A stretch of DNA of 34,882 nt from Anaerolineales bacterium HSG25 (GCA_030377865.1 JAUCGA010000035.1:1-34882); one strand, 5' to 3'; shown: positions 1-7,670, counted from the first letter of the stretch. Notes: generated by a model from the sequence alone, not told the origin. Program-made: numbers and translations.

Positions 1-67
1 TAAATTCTGTAGCACCTTTTTATATTTTTCAATCAATAATAGTATTTAATTCCGATTCTTAGATATA

Positions 68-174
68 ACTAATACGTAAATATTCAGTGAACTCGCCAGA
101 AAGAACGTCAGAAACCCGATTTCTTTGAGAAATCGGGTTTCTAGGGCGGTTTTACCGAACTTTTACACTAATAC
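68..174. mobile_element. R1 MITE-like element with 8-bp target duplication
   Basis: The element spans 76-166 (91 bp) and starts GTAAATATTCAGTGAA; its other end reads GTAAAAGTTCGGTAAA on the opposite strand, so the ends are imperfect inverted repeats. The centre is a palindrome with arms AAACCCGATTTCT and AGAAATCGGGTTT. The flanks carry an identical 8-bp sequence, ACTAATAC, at 68-75 and 167-174, as left by a cut-and-paste insertion. The right copy contains the stop codon of the mannosyltransferase gene on the minus strand. No transposase is encoded. Other copies lie at 9106, 12348, 13833 (fragment), 31078 (truncated) and 33148. Bases 1-67 show nothing I can call. Confidence 0.85.
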
Positions 175-929
175 TTTGTCGCACTGCCTAACGGTTTGGG
201 TGGGGCAATTTTGGCTGATGGGCGACTGGTTAGCCGTACCCATGTCAACCGAAAAACGGTGTACATGGCTTTGAATATCTCATTTTGAGATATTTTGGAG
301 CTACCTCGCGTTCGGTTGGCGAAGATAATCGGGATTTCACCCACTGTATATCCTTTTTGCTGACATTTGAAGATCATCTCAACCAGAAAGGAGTAACCGT
401 TTGAAAAAATTTGGTCTAAGTTTATATTTTGCAGAACCTCGCGGTGGTAACAGCGAAATCCGGCGGTGCAATCTTTGGCCTCTAGCCCCAAACTGGTGCG
501 GGCGAAGGCGTTGGCTCCCCAGCTTAAAAAGCGACGACGTAGTTCCCAATTGACCACTCCGCCTTCGGGCACGTACCGTGAGCCGATGGTGATGTGATAA
601 TCGTTGGCTAACTTTACCAAACTTGGGATGTAGGCTGGGTCATGGGAAAAATCGGCATCCATAGTGATGAGCAGGTCAGCTCCTTCGGCGAGACCTTTCT
701 TAAATCCGGCAATGTAGGCTGTACCTAGCCCTAGTTTACCGGCACGATGAATCACACTGACCCGTTTATTTTTGGCGACAATATCATCAACAATTTGACC
801 GGTTCCATCGGGTGAGTTGTCATCGACGACAATCACCTGTGCCTGAATCGGTAAGCCCATAATTTGCTGAATTAAATCGCTTATATTTTCTTTTTCGTTG
901 TATGTAGGAACAATTACCCGAATATCCAC
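168..929 (-). CDS. Polyprenol-phosphate mannosyltransferase (GT2, DPM1-like)
   Basis: This is a family 2 glycosyltransferase that would transfer mannose from GDP-mannose to a polyprenyl phosphate at the cytoplasmic face of the membrane, giving a lipid-linked donor. The N-terminus reads IRVIVPTYNEKENI, followed by VVDDNSPDGT near residue 36 and DADFSHDP near residue 92, the nucleotide-sugar and metal motifs of the DPM1 group. The 253-residue length fits the catalytic-domain-only form with no C-terminal membrane segments. The start is GTG with GGAG seven bases upstream on the minus strand; no better ATG lies nearby. The stop codon sits in the target duplication of an R1 element. The exact acceptor and sugar cannot be told from sequence alone; a related glucosyl- or N-acetylglucosaminyltransferase is possible. 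Confidence 0.88.
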   Translation of the reverse strand: MDIRVIVPTYNEKENISDLIQQIMGLPIQAQVIVVDDNSPDGTGQIVDDIVAKNKRVSVIHRAGKLGLGTAYIAGFKKGLAEGADLLITMDADFSHDPAYIPSLVKLANDYHITIGSRYVPEGGVVNWELRRRFLSWGANAFARTSLGLEAKDCTAGFRCYHREVLQNINLDQIFSNGYSFLVEMIFKCQQKGYTVGEIPIIFANRTRGSSKISQNEIFKAMYTVFRLTWVRLTSRPSAKIAPPKPLGSATKY

Positions 930-1262
930 AAAAGGACTCCATTTAGTGTTAAACCAACTCAGCCAGAAGTTTATCGATTCTCAACAAAAACGATTGGAAC
1001 ACGGATAAACGCAGATTTTTTATCTTATCTATTTTCTTAGATCGTGGCGGATATTCATCCGCCACGCCTCGATTGTGTTGATATGTGCCTGAAATTTTAC
1101 AATTCCGGCATATCGACGCAGAGCGTCTGGTATGCGTTCCCACGCTTTGCGTGGGAACGAGGGGGGTGAACGGTTACCTCGTTTGAGGCTGAGATATGAC
1201 AAATAAGGGCGTATCTTACCACAGTGACCTAAATTGGTCTATTTCAGCTATTTGTTTCAGAG
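930..1262. other. Intergenic stretch with a short hairpin, no gene
   Basis: No convincing coding region is present; a 64-codon minus-strand frame runs across repeat-like sequence and lacks a ribosome binding site. A perfect hairpin with 11-bp arms CGTTCCCACGC (1135-1145) and GCGTGGGAACG (1149-1159) and a 3-base loop is present. There is no T tract, so it is a repeat-type hairpin rather than a clear terminator. Confidence 0.5.
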
Positions 1263-1541
1263 GTTTATCATTTCAACATGGCTAAAACAATATCTGACAG
1301 GATTAACAGGATTGATAGGATTACAAGCAAAAAATCCTGTTAATTCTGTTAATCCTGTCGAAAAATGCTTTTAATTTCATCAGTATGTCAGGTCATGAAT
1401 GAAACGACAAATTTTTGAATATCTGACAGGATTAACAGGATTGATAGGATTACAAGCAAAAAATCCTGTTAATTCTGTTAATCCTGTCGAAAAATGCTTT
1501 TAATTTCATCAGTATGTCAGGTCATGAATGAAACGACAAAC
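1263..1541. mobile_element. R3 inverted-repeat element with internal tandem duplication
   Basis: The left end GTTTATCATTTCAACATG matches the reverse complement of the right end, GTTTGTCGTTTCATTCATG, giving terminal inverted repeats of about 18 bp. The body contains TCTGACAGGATTAACAGG and its near complement TTAATCCTGTCG, forming a long hairpin. Inside, a 129-bp unit is repeated almost exactly, at 1291-1419 and 1420-1548. A full single-unit copy lies at 15913-16063, and degenerate relatives lie at about 7573 and 12870. The right end stops ten bases short of the cobS stop codon. No target duplication was recognised. Confidence 0.75.
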
Positions 1542-1550
1542 TTTTGTTGT

Positions 1551-2300
1551 TTAACTAACCACTACACAACCCAAATAGAACACCACTTCGGTAAGTTGTT
1601 GGGTCGCGCCGAGACAGTCGCCGGTGAAACCACCGAGTCGTTTGACGAAGTAACGTCCGAGGAGTTGGCGGACAACAATTAAGGGGATAAGCAGGAGTAT
1701 AAATGAGAGGCTCAAAAAGAGGAGGGGAAACAGTCCTAGTAGCACGGCAATCAGCAGTTCTGAGCCAGCCATACGTTGGGCATGAGCTTGAGCCTTGCTT
1801 TGGGCTTGGGGACGAACATAGTCATGACTATAAAGGAAGCTGACCGCCATCAACCGGCTGATGGTGTGTCCGGCGATGATGATGCTGGGTAGGAGGGGGG
1901 GAGAAATCTCGTGCAGAGTGATAAACTTTAAGCCTAACATGAGGCTCAAGCCGACCATGCCGAAAGTGCCGACGCGTGAATCCTTCATGATGGTCAGAAT
2001 TTGCTCGGTTGACCAGCCGCCGCCGAAACCGTCGCATGAATCAGCTAGACCATCCTCATGGAACGCGCCGGTGACGAGGACGGTGGCGATTATGCTCAAC
2101 AGAACCGCAATCGAAACAGGCCACAGCCAGTGACTCAACCAAAAGACCAGTGCCCCGATTCCACCGACGAGGAAGCCGACCAGCGGCAAGTATCGCGACG
2201 AACGGGGCAGGTAGGCCGAATCATACTCGACCCAACTGGGGATAGGTAGGCGGGTGTAAAACATCAGGGCAATGAAGAATAGGGTCAGTTGATGGGGCAT
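1551..2300 (-). CDS. cobS: Adenosylcobinamide-GDP ribazoletransferase (cobalamin synthase)
   Basis: CobS joins adenosylcobinamide-GDP to alpha-ribazole(-phosphate) in the last steps of vitamin B12 assembly and is an integral membrane enzyme. The sequence has the family's N-terminal FYTRLPIP stretch, the hallmark FHEDGLADSCDGFGGG, and KDSRVGTFG shortly after, followed by several hydrophobic segments. The length of about 249 residues is normal. I chose the ATG at 2298-2300 (MPHQLTLF). An in-frame TTG at 2307-2309 gives three more residues and has an AGGA at a usable distance, but that AGGA and the TTG lie in an R2 repeat inserted at this point. No other cobalamin gene is in the window, so the enzyme may serve salvage or belong to a dispersed pathway. 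The stop codon lies just beyond an R3 element. Confidence 0.92.
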   Translation of the reverse strand: MPHQLTLFFIALMFYTRLPIPSWVEYDSAYLPRSSRYLPLVGFLVGGIGALVFWLSHWLWPVSIAVLLSIIATVLVTGAFHEDGLADSCDGFGGGWSTEQILTIMKDSRVGTFGMVGLSLMLGLKFITLHEISPPLLPSIIIAGHTISRLMAVSFLYSHDYVRPQAQSKAQAHAQRMAGSELLIAVLLGLFPLLFLSLSFILLLIPLIVVRQLLGRYFVKRLGGFTGDCLGATQQLTEVVFYLGCVVVS

Positions 2301-2306
2301 GAGGGT

Positions 2307-2419
2307 CAAAACTGCATCCTGAATTAGATACTTTGATGGAGCAATCTTCCCGCAAGTTTAAAACTTGCGGGAAGATGATGACACAATCATGATATTTGCA
2401 CGGAAAGCCCCAAAGAGCC
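2307..2419. mobile_element. R2 element, left end missing
   Basis: This copy matches 20571-20685 nearly base for base, including the core palindrome CTTCCCGCAAGTTT / AAACTTGCGGGAAG and the right end TTTGCACGGAAAG...CCAAAGAGCC. The left 25 or so bases of the complete copy are absent, and the join lies at the start of cobS. The element therefore separates cobS from its original upstream sequence. The remaining stretch 2420-2480 shows nothing I can call. Confidence 0.75.
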
Positions 2420-2482
2420 AATATTTACACGCAACCTACCGTCATGTCCATTTGTAAAGCTGATTTCTTCCATTTTAAACCA

Positions 2483-2491
2483 TGCTATAAT
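2483..2491 (+). promoter_or_regulatory. Extended -10 promoter for the lipoprotein gene
   Basis: The sequence TGCTATAAT is a perfect extended -10 element. No good -35 lies 16-18 bases upstream, as is usual for extended -10 promoters. It would give a leader of about 165 bases before the ATG at 2664. The same ATGCTAYAAT string precedes pdxT (6180) and the large sensor kinase (23651). Confidence 0.55.
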
Positions 2492-2663
2492 GTGTAACAC
2501 ACTTTAAAATCAATGTCAAACCTCAACTCGTATTTTCTAAAATCTAGATAGTGCAAATCGCAATAGTAATTTTTCAGAGGGTTGTTTTGACACCTATATA
2601 GGCGCACATTATAATGAAGCGATTTTGCCATGTAAAATATCTGTTGATACAAACAGGAGTATC

Positions 2664-3644
2664 ATGATTCAGAAAAAACTATATCTATCTCGGCCTATTA
2701 AATTTTGGTTGATGTTTTTTAACGTCGGACTGATTTTGCTTGCTTGCTCGATGGGCAACCAACAGAGTACAGCCATCCCCGCGGGGCGACCTGTTGAGTT
2801 TGAAATTCAAACCGCCTCGCCCACCGCAAAGTTGGCCGAGATAACACCCACTAACACCCGCCCACCCCAAGATGGGGTCATTTTGTCGTTGCAAGACGTA
2901 CCCACCCATACGCCCGACCCGGCCAATCAACCTACGGCTACAGTTGATATACTGATTGCTACGAGTACCCCTACAGTATTAGCAACCGCAACATCAGAAA
3001 TTACAGTCACAGCCACTCTGACCGACACAGAAAAAACTGAGGAAGTGTCTGAGACAGAAGAGACCACAGATGCAATACAGGTCGCTCCGTTTGATGGTGA
3101 ACTTGATCCACCCTTAAGCGGTGGTAATTGGGATTTTGAAGAGGAGTTTGTGCTATGGGAAAATCCTTATGGTGACTGTTCTGGGGCATTGGTTGGGATC
3201 AGTTGGTCTGCGTTTGTAGAGGAAGGGCCGTTAGGATCATCCTGCATGGGTGAAAACCTATATCCTCAAGACGTGCAATCAGGAGCAAAGTCTCAGGAAG
3301 TGACCTTTGACTTTATCGCCGCCAACTCTGGTATATACCGGACTATCGAGACCAAAACAGGCCATCGCTATAACATCTCAGCCTACGCCAAACATGTCCG
3401 CAGTTTAGCGCCGGTTGAGATGTCGTTGGGAGTTGACATGGCGGGTGGTACGGTGTGGAACAGTGAATCGGTCGAGTGGACTCCGTGGGATGACCAGTCC
3501 GAAGATGTATTTACCTTCACCGAAAAAGAGGTCATCGCGACCGGTGACTCCATGACAATTTTTGTTCGGGGCTTCCATCCACAAGGCGACCAAGGCGGTA
3601 AAACCTATATTGATAATGTAAGTGTGACCCATTTAGGGCCATAA
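2664..3644 (+). CDS. Secreted lipoprotein with C-terminal carbohydrate-binding-like domain
   Basis: The ATG at 2664 has AGGAG four bases upstream; an in-frame ATG at 2625 lacks one. Residues 1-28 form a lipoprotein signal peptide: basic start, hydrophobic core and lipobox LLAC with Cys28. Residues of about 35-145 are rich in Thr, Pro, Ala and Glu, a typical surface spacer. From about residue 150 to the end there is a compact Trp- and Gly-rich region (GGNWDFEEEF, ETKTGHRYNISAYAK, YIDNVSVTHLGP) that looks like a jelly-roll, carbohydrate-binding-type domain; the closing YIDNVSV strand is common in such folds. The likely role is binding a glycan or other ligand at the cell surface. There is no catalytic signature, and specificity cannot be inferred. 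Confidence 0.75.
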   Translation: MIQKKLYLSRPIKFWLMFFNVGLILLACSMGNQQSTAIPAGRPVEFEIQTASPTAKLAEITPTNTRPPQDGVILSLQDVPTHTPDPANQPTATVDILIATSTPTVLATATSEITVTATLTDTEKTEEVSETEETTDAIQVAPFDGELDPPLSGGNWDFEEEFVLWENPYGDCSGALVGISWSAFVEEGPLGSSCMGENLYPQDVQSGAKSQEVTFDFIAANSGIYRTIETKTGHRYNISAYAKHVRSLAPVEMSLGVDMAGGTVWNSESVEWTPWDDQSEDVFTFTEKEVIATGDSMTIFVRGFHPQGDQGGKTYIDNVSVTHLGP

Positions 3645-3650
3645 ACTATT

Positions 3651-3697
3651 TGTGTTGCGTGTTGCGTATGGAGTACGTATATGCAACACGCAACACA
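3651..3697. repeat. Hairpin made of heptanucleotide repeats
   Basis: Arms TGTGTTGCGTGTTGC (3651-3665) and GCAACACGCAACACA (3683-3697) are perfectly complementary over 15 bp and are themselves built of a 7-base unit (GTGTTGC). The hairpin lies between the lipoprotein stop and the next ATG and could end or attenuate transcription, although no T tract follows. Confidence 0.65.
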
Positions 3698-3712
3698 CAA
3701 CACGCAATAACT

Positions 3713-4396
3713 ATGTTTGAGTTTCGTTATTTACAGCCGTATGATGCTGAGGCCGCGGCTGATATTCATATTGAAGGTCAACCCGGTACAGTGTTGACCT
3801 TATTGGGGCATCGTTTTTTAGTAGAGTTATACCGCGCCGTTGCTGGCTCAGAGTGGGGTGCAGGCATCGGCGTGTTTGAAGATGGGACATTAGTGGCTCA
3901 GACTGCGATGGCCGTTTCGAGTAAAAAATTTTTTACCGAATTTAAGCGCAAATATCTGTGGCGAATTGCCATTCCGGTTGCTTGGGCAATAGTCTGCCGT
4001 CCGCAAATCATCTCCCATATCATTAAAGGCTGGAGCTATGCCGACCAGACCTCTAGCCCAGAGCGAGAAGGAGATGTGATATTTTTGGGGGTAAAAAAGA
4101 GCCATCTACGATCCGGTTTAGGGCCAGAACTGGTCAACTACATGTTTGGTTGGGCCGACTCAATCGGTTTAGTTTCGGCTAATCTCATGATTGAAAAACG
4201 AAATCGTCCGATTCGGTGGATGATTGGGCGCTTGAATGATTTGCGAATCGCCCATGAGTTTGAAGCCTATGGACGACAGATGTTGTTTTACAAAGTGCCG
4301 ATTCATGCGAATCTACAAGAGGCAAAACTGCCACACGGAGAACCGTTTTGTCCGGCACATAATTATCACTTGTCACAGTCAGGAAAAATGGTATAA
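3713..4396 (+). CDS. GNAT-like N-acetyltransferase
   Basis: The protein has 227 residues from the ATG at 3713 (MFEFRYLQPYDAEAAADI). A longer frame begins at a TTG inside the heptanucleotide hairpin and is unlikely. The order is GNAT-like: an N-terminal strand and helix, a strand VIFLGVKKSHLRSGLG in which RSGLGPELV resembles the acetyl-CoA pyrophosphate loop (Q/RxxGxG/A), then a helix and a strand with conserved-looking NRPIRWMIGRL. The substrate is unknown. An unusual hydrophobic insert (YLWRIAIPVAWAIVCRPQIISHII) sits between the second strand and the CoA loop and might dock on a membrane. The gene ends 36 bases before the PLP enzyme, whose promoter overlaps its stop codon. Confidence 0.65.
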   Translation: MFEFRYLQPYDAEAAADIHIEGQPGTVLTLLGHRFLVELYRAVAGSEWGAGIGVFEDGTLVAQTAMAVSSKKFFTEFKRKYLWRIAIPVAWAIVCRPQIISHIIKGWSYADQTSSPEREGDVIFLGVKKSHLRSGLGPELVNYMFGWADSIGLVSANLMIEKRNRPIRWMIGRLNDLRIAHEFEAYGRQMLFYKVPIHANLQEAKLPHGEPFCPAHNYHLSQSGKMV

Positions 4397-4397
4397 T
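4370..4397 (+). promoter_or_regulatory. Sigma-70-type promoter for the PLP-dependent lyase
   Basis: TTGTCA (4370-4375), a 16-base spacer and TATAAT (4392-4397), with TG one base upstream of the -10, form a near-consensus promoter. The -10 overlaps the stop codon of the acetyltransferase gene, so the lyase can be transcribed independently with a leader of about 28 bases. Confidence 0.7.
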
Positions 4398-4432
4398 TTT
4401 TTCTATAAACACCATATCAAAGGAGATAAAAA

Positions 4433-5629
4433 ATGTTTGATCCAAGTAAAGCTATTCAAGATATGCAAGAGTTTGGGGAGTTTGGTGGGGTAAATCCCTC
4501 CATCACCGATTCATCAACCTACACCTTTATGACTCCAGAGCGGATGAAGGAGCTATTTGATCATGAAATCGAGGGCTGTTTTCTCTATTCGCGGCACTGG
4601 AATCCGATTAACAAAAATCTAGCCCAAGCATTGGCCGGATTGGAAGATAGCGAGGCGGCACAAGTCACCGCGTCGGGCATGGCCGCGATTAGTTGTACTA
4701 TTTTGCAACTGTGCGGCAGTGGTGATGAGGTGCTTTGTAGTCGCACAATTTACGGCGGCACTTATGCGCTATTTAAGAACTTTTTGAGCCGCATGGGCAT
4801 CACCGTCCGGTTCATTAATGTTTATGATCCAGAGGTGGTCAAACAATCCATCACCGAGCGCACCAAAGTCATCTACAGCGAGAGCATCAGCAACCCGCTT
4901 TTAGAGGTAGCCGACATCCCCACCTTGGCCGAGATTGCCAATCAACATGAGATAAAACTGGTGATTGACAACACCTTTAGTCCCATGATTATCTCGCCGT
5001 TGCGGTTGGGAGCGCATATTGTAGTGCATAGCATGACCAAGTTTATAAATGGCACCAGCGATTGTGTGGCGGGTAGTATCTGTAGTAGTGCCGAGTTTAT
5101 TCAGCAGTTGACCGACGTAAACTCTGGGGCGACGATGTTGCTTGGCCCAGTGTTAGATAGTGCCCGTGCCGCCAGTATCTTAAAAAACCTGCATAGCCTC
5201 CATATTCGCATGAAACAACACAGTCATAATGGAATGTATCTAGCCAAAAATTTGGAAGATTTGGGTTTTAAAATATTTTATCCGGGGTTGTCATCTCATC
5301 CCCAACATGAGCTAATGGCTCAGTTAATGAACGAAGATTTTGGTTTCGGTGGGATTCTTGCTTGGGATGTAGGGGATGAGGCCAAGGCCAATGAACTGAT
5401 GACTGCCATGCAACAAGAAAATGTGGGCTATTTGGCCGTTAGTTTGGGCTATTTCAAGACTCTGTTTAGCTCACCCGGCAACAGTACCTCCTCTGAAATT
5501 CCAGTCGAAGAACGCGCTCAAATGGGGCTTAGTAATGGACTGATTCGGCTATCGGTTGGCTTAGACAACGATATTCAGGCAACTCTTGAACGAATTAAAA
5601 CCAGTCTGAACAAAGTGGCGTTGCTTTAG
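4433..5629 (+). CDS. PLP-dependent trans-sulfuration enzyme (methionine gamma-lyase-like)
   Basis: This cytosolic enzyme belongs to the Cys/Met-metabolism PLP family. ATASGMAA-type sequence VTASGMAAISC binds phosphate, YSESISNPLLEV and LVIDNTFSP place the Asp that contacts the pyridine nitrogen, and HSMTKFINGTSD holds the Schiff-base Lys near residue 203. The C-terminal part, ending LIRLSVGLDNDIQATLERI, is typical. The length of 398 is normal. The AAGGAGA ribosome binding site is strong. Methionine gamma-lyase (methionine to 2-oxobutanoate, methanethiol and ammonia) is my first choice; cystathionine gamma-synthase/lyase or O-acetylhomoserine sulfhydrylase cannot be excluded. pdxT, which helps make PLP, is the next gene downstream, but repeats separate the two. 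Confidence 0.85.
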   Translation: MFDPSKAIQDMQEFGEFGGVNPSITDSSTYTFMTPERMKELFDHEIEGCFLYSRHWNPINKNLAQALAGLEDSEAAQVTASGMAAISCTILQLCGSGDEVLCSRTIYGGTYALFKNFLSRMGITVRFINVYDPEVVKQSITERTKVIYSESISNPLLEVADIPTLAEIANQHEIKLVIDNTFSPMIISPLRLGAHIVVHSMTKFINGTSDCVAGSICSSAEFIQQLTDVNSGATMLLGPVLDSARAASILKNLHSLHIRMKQHSHNGMYLAKNLEDLGFKIFYPGLSSHPQHELMAQLMNEDFGFGGILAWDVGDEAKANELMTAMQQENVGYLAVSLGYFKTLFSSPGNSTSSEIPVEERAQMGLSNGLIRLSVGLDNDIQATLERIKTSLNKVALL

Positions 5630-5670
5630 GAATGGGTATGAATTTAACTTGTGCCTGTGCCGCTGATTAG

Positions 5671-5804
5671 AGTTGTTCGGCAATAAAGGAGTGCAAAAGC
5701 TGATTGCTTTTGCATGTTTGTCTCCGGCAAAAGCAAGAAGTTTTTGCGCTCCGCAGACCTCGAATTTGAGTTTTTATGCGATGATAAGTTGTTGCCGAAC
5801 AACT
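5671..5804. mobile_element. R4 element with perfect 13-bp terminal inverted repeats
   Basis: AGTTGTTCGGCAA (5671-5683) and TTGCCGAACAACT (5792-5804) are perfect inverted repeats bounding 134 bp. The core is a long hairpin of GGAGTGCAAAAGC and GCTTTTGC-type arms. Relatives in the opposite orientation lie at 9098-9330 (split by an R1 element), and the hairpin core alone lies at 9962-10026. No target duplication was recognised here. Confidence 0.75.
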
Positions 5805-5859
5805 CTATTGAAATCAGGGCTATAGTCTTTGTTTCGGCCAATCTTAGAACAGGATGCGT

Positions 5860-5901
5860 GGAATGACACTGATTTTGGCATGATTTAATCAGTGTCATTC
5901 C
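5860..5901. repeat. Perfect 15-bp-arm hairpin
   Basis: Arms GGAATGACACTGATT (5860-5874) and AATCAGTGTCATTCC (5887-5901) flank a 12-base loop. This is a strong stem without a T tract, in a region with no gene. Confidence 0.65.
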
Positions 5902-5917
5902 GCGGGCTACCAACTTA

Positions 5918-6033
5918 AGGTGCGACAAAACACATCGGAATAAATCCCGATGCTGATAGCCAAAGCAGGCTAAAGCCAGCTAAATAGGCCGCTTTTAGCG
6001 TGGGGATTTATTCCCACGTTATCTGTTTCGCCT
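5918..6033. repeat. R6-like inverted-repeat element, diverged
   Basis: The ends AGGTGCGACA and TGTTTCGCCT are imperfect inverted repeats. The interior resembles the complete R6 element at 21177 in composition: an ATCGG/CCGAT stem, GCTAAAGC blocks and a stem GTGGGAATAAATCCCCAC-like on the far side. No clear target duplication was found. Confidence 0.5.
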
Positions 6034-6075
6034 TATATTTATAGCCGAACTTCAGATAATTATTTTCAGCCATCA

Positions 6076-6106
6076 CCTTCCCGCAAGTTTAGAACTTGCG
6101 GGAAGG
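6076..6106. repeat. Palindrome, CCTTCCCGCAAGTT type
   Basis: Arms CCTTCCCGCAAGTT (6076-6089) and AACTTGCGGGAAGG (6093-6106) enclose three bases. The same stem is the core of R2 (2348, 20612), recurs as a variant at 6963, and occurs in a half-copy at 31409, where the neighbouring bases also match in inverse orientation. Confidence 0.7.
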
Positions 6107-6179
6107 TTGGCCTTGAATTGAAAACCATTATCTGAAAGACTGTAGCCACCAAACAATACTTTTAAATTGACCTACTCTA

Positions 6180-6188
6180 TGCTACAAT
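6180..6188 (+). promoter_or_regulatory. Extended -10 promoter for pdxT
   Basis: TGCTACAAT matches the extended -10 consensus at eight of nine positions. It predicts a start around 6195 and a leader of about 30 bases carrying TAGGA before the ATG. No convincing -35 is present. Confidence 0.5.
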
Positions 6189-6223
6189 GACCGAATATAT
6201 CACAACAAGAGTAGGATTAATCA

Positions 6224-6940
6224 ATGAACCAATCACCAAACAATTTAATATTCAAACCACCAAGTATAGCTCCAAATGGGGTTGCCTCAAATGGAGTGGG
6301 TGGCTTAACTATAGGGATTTTAGCCCTACAGGGTGCATTTTTAGAGCATGCCAACATGCTCCGGCGACTTGGTGCAGTGCCAGTTGAAGTTCGTCTACCT
6401 GATGATTTAATAGGGGTAGACGGGCTAATTATTCCCGGTGGTGAGAGTACAACCATCGGCAAGTTAGCCAATCAATTTGGTCTGGTTGAGCCGATACAAC
6501 AGTTTATAAAAGCCAATAAACCAGTATGGGGAACCTGTGCTGGCATGATTTTTCTGGCTCAAAATGTGGGAGCTACCGGCAGTGGCGGGCATGTCATTCC
6601 ACCGCGTTTAGGGAACATGGAAATTACAGTTAATCGGAACGCCTTTGGTCGGCAAGTTGATAGTTTTGAGGTTGATTTGGAACTATCGTTTGCGACTGAC
6701 CAACTGTTTCGAGCGGTCTTCATCCGAGCGCCCCGCATCGAGACCAATAGTCAAGCCGTTGAAATTCTGGCTCGGTTGACCGATGGTACGCCAGTAGCGG
6801 CGCGGCAAGATAATTTGCTGGCTACTGCTTTTCATCCCGAACTAACCGACGATAACCGATTTCATGATTATTTTTTGAACATGGTTAAAACTTCGATAAC
6901 GAGTAACAGTAAACAAGGGGAGGTAGTGGTGCAGAAGTAG
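6224..6940 (+). CDS. pdxT: Pyridoxal 5'-phosphate synthase glutaminase subunit
   Basis: PdxT hydrolyses glutamine and channels ammonia to PdxS for one-step PLP synthesis in the cytoplasm. The class I amidotransferase features are all visible: IGILALQGAFLEH, IPGGESTTIGKL (oxyanion region), nucleophile Cys in WGTCAGMIFLA near residue 107, and the His-Glu pair in ATAFHPELTDD. The protein is 238 residues, longer than the usual 190-200, because about 27 Asn/Pro/Ser-rich residues precede the normal start (GLTIGILALQG). No in-frame start with a ribosome binding site lies closer, and TAGGA precedes the ATG at 6224, so the extension may be real. pdxS, often adjacent, is not in the window. Confidence 0.93.
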   Translation: MNQSPNNLIFKPPSIAPNGVASNGVGGLTIGILALQGAFLEHANMLRRLGAVPVEVRLPDDLIGVDGLIIPGGESTTIGKLANQFGLVEPIQQFIKANKPVWGTCAGMIFLAQNVGATGSGGHVIPPRLGNMEITVNRNAFGRQVDSFEVDLELSFATDQLFRAVFIRAPRIETNSQAVEILARLTDGTPVAARQDNLLATAFHPELTDDNRFHDYFLNMVKTSITSNSKQGEVVVQK

Positions 6941-6962
6941 TGATACGGATCACGGATCCGTT

Positions 6963-6995
6963 AGCTACCCGCAAGTTTAGAACTTGCGGGTAGCT
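6963..6995. repeat. Palindrome, AGCTACCCGCAAGTT variant
   Basis: Arms AGCTACCCGCAAGTT (6963-6977) and AACTTGCGGGTAGCT (6981-6995) form 15 perfect base pairs. Compared with the copy at 6076, a T in the left arm has become A and its partner A has become T, so pairing is kept. It may act as the 3' hairpin of pdxT. Confidence 0.7.
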
Positions 6996-7032
6996 GACCA
7001 CTACCTATGCAGGACTACCCAAGGGGATAATC

Positions 7033-7518
7033 ATGAGGCAAACTAACCAAGCAGGCTCCAACAAAAATAATGGCAAAATATCTCAACGTCGTCCTTACGC
7101 GGCTCGAGCCTTTATTGTACAAGATGGACATATTTTGTTCATTCACCACATGCTCAAGAATCCAGCCCTAAATGGAAAATGGACTCTGCCGGGTGGGCGA
7201 CTTAATCCGCATGAAAACCATGCCCTAGAGGCACTACATCGGGAGATGCAAGAAGAGTTATCATTAGAAATTGAGGTAATTGACGAATTAGGATGCTTTT
7301 ACAGTCGTTCAGGGTTAGAGTATAAAATCTTTGTAGCTCGTAAAAAAGGCGAAATTGGGCCGCTCAACAAAAATGAAGTCAGCGAGTTTGCTTGGCTTAT
7401 GCCTGCTGACGTGTACGAATATCATGCCAAAAACAAACTCCAATTCGGTTTTGAGATGGATGTGGTGTTGGAGTATTTGAAGCGATTTGGAAAAAGTGAA
7501 TATGGCCTTAGTCGATAG
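7033..7518 (+). CDS. Nudix hydrolase
   Basis: Nudix proteins hydrolyse nucleoside diphosphates linked to another group, using a helix that binds Mg2+. The segment GGRLNPHENHALEALHREMQEELSL near residues 55-80 is the Nudix box. In my alignment it has one extra residue between the Gly and the RE pair, and the usual Gly near the end (EEXG) is Ser. The catalytic REMQEEL is intact. The protein has 161 residues, with a basic 24-residue N-terminal tail before the domain (AARAFIVQDGHILFI). The ATG has AAGGGGA seven bases upstream. The substrate is not predictable. The start of the domain, ILFIHHMLKNPALNGKWTLPGGRL, is typical of MutT/NUDT-like sanitation or RNA-nucleotide hydrolases. Confidence 0.85.
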   Translation: MRQTNQAGSNKNNGKISQRRPYAARAFIVQDGHILFIHHMLKNPALNGKWTLPGGRLNPHENHALEALHREMQEELSLEIEVIDELGCFYSRSGLEYKIFVARKKGEIGPLNKNEVSEFAWLMPADVYEYHAKNKLQFGFEMDVVLEYLKRFGKSEYGLSR

Positions 7519-7572
7519 TTTTTATACTCAAACTTGCTACCCGACAAGAAGTTTAGCTTAGGCTAATCATAG

Positions 7573-7670
7573 AATAATATTTGACAGAATTAACAAGATT
7601 AAAAGCAAAAAATCCTATCAATTCTGCCGAAGTCCTGTCGAAAAAATCTTTTCTCTAATCAACATATCGG
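7573..7670. repeat. Degenerate R3-related element
   Basis: TTGACAGAATTAACAAGATT, then AAAAGCAAAAAATCCTATCA and GAAGTCCTGTCGAAAAAA, follow the order of R3 at 1291 and 15941 but with many changes and no recognisable ends. It is an old or truncated copy. The rest of 7519-7729 shows nothing I can call. Confidence 0.5.

Noticed and set aside
949..1143. 64-codon minus-strand frame
   Set aside because: It covers a hairpin repeat and low-complexity DNA, has no ribosome binding site and no protein-like pattern.
1860..2249. Two plus-strand frames opposite cobS
   Set aside because: Both are shadows of the well-supported cobS gene and show no known protein pattern.
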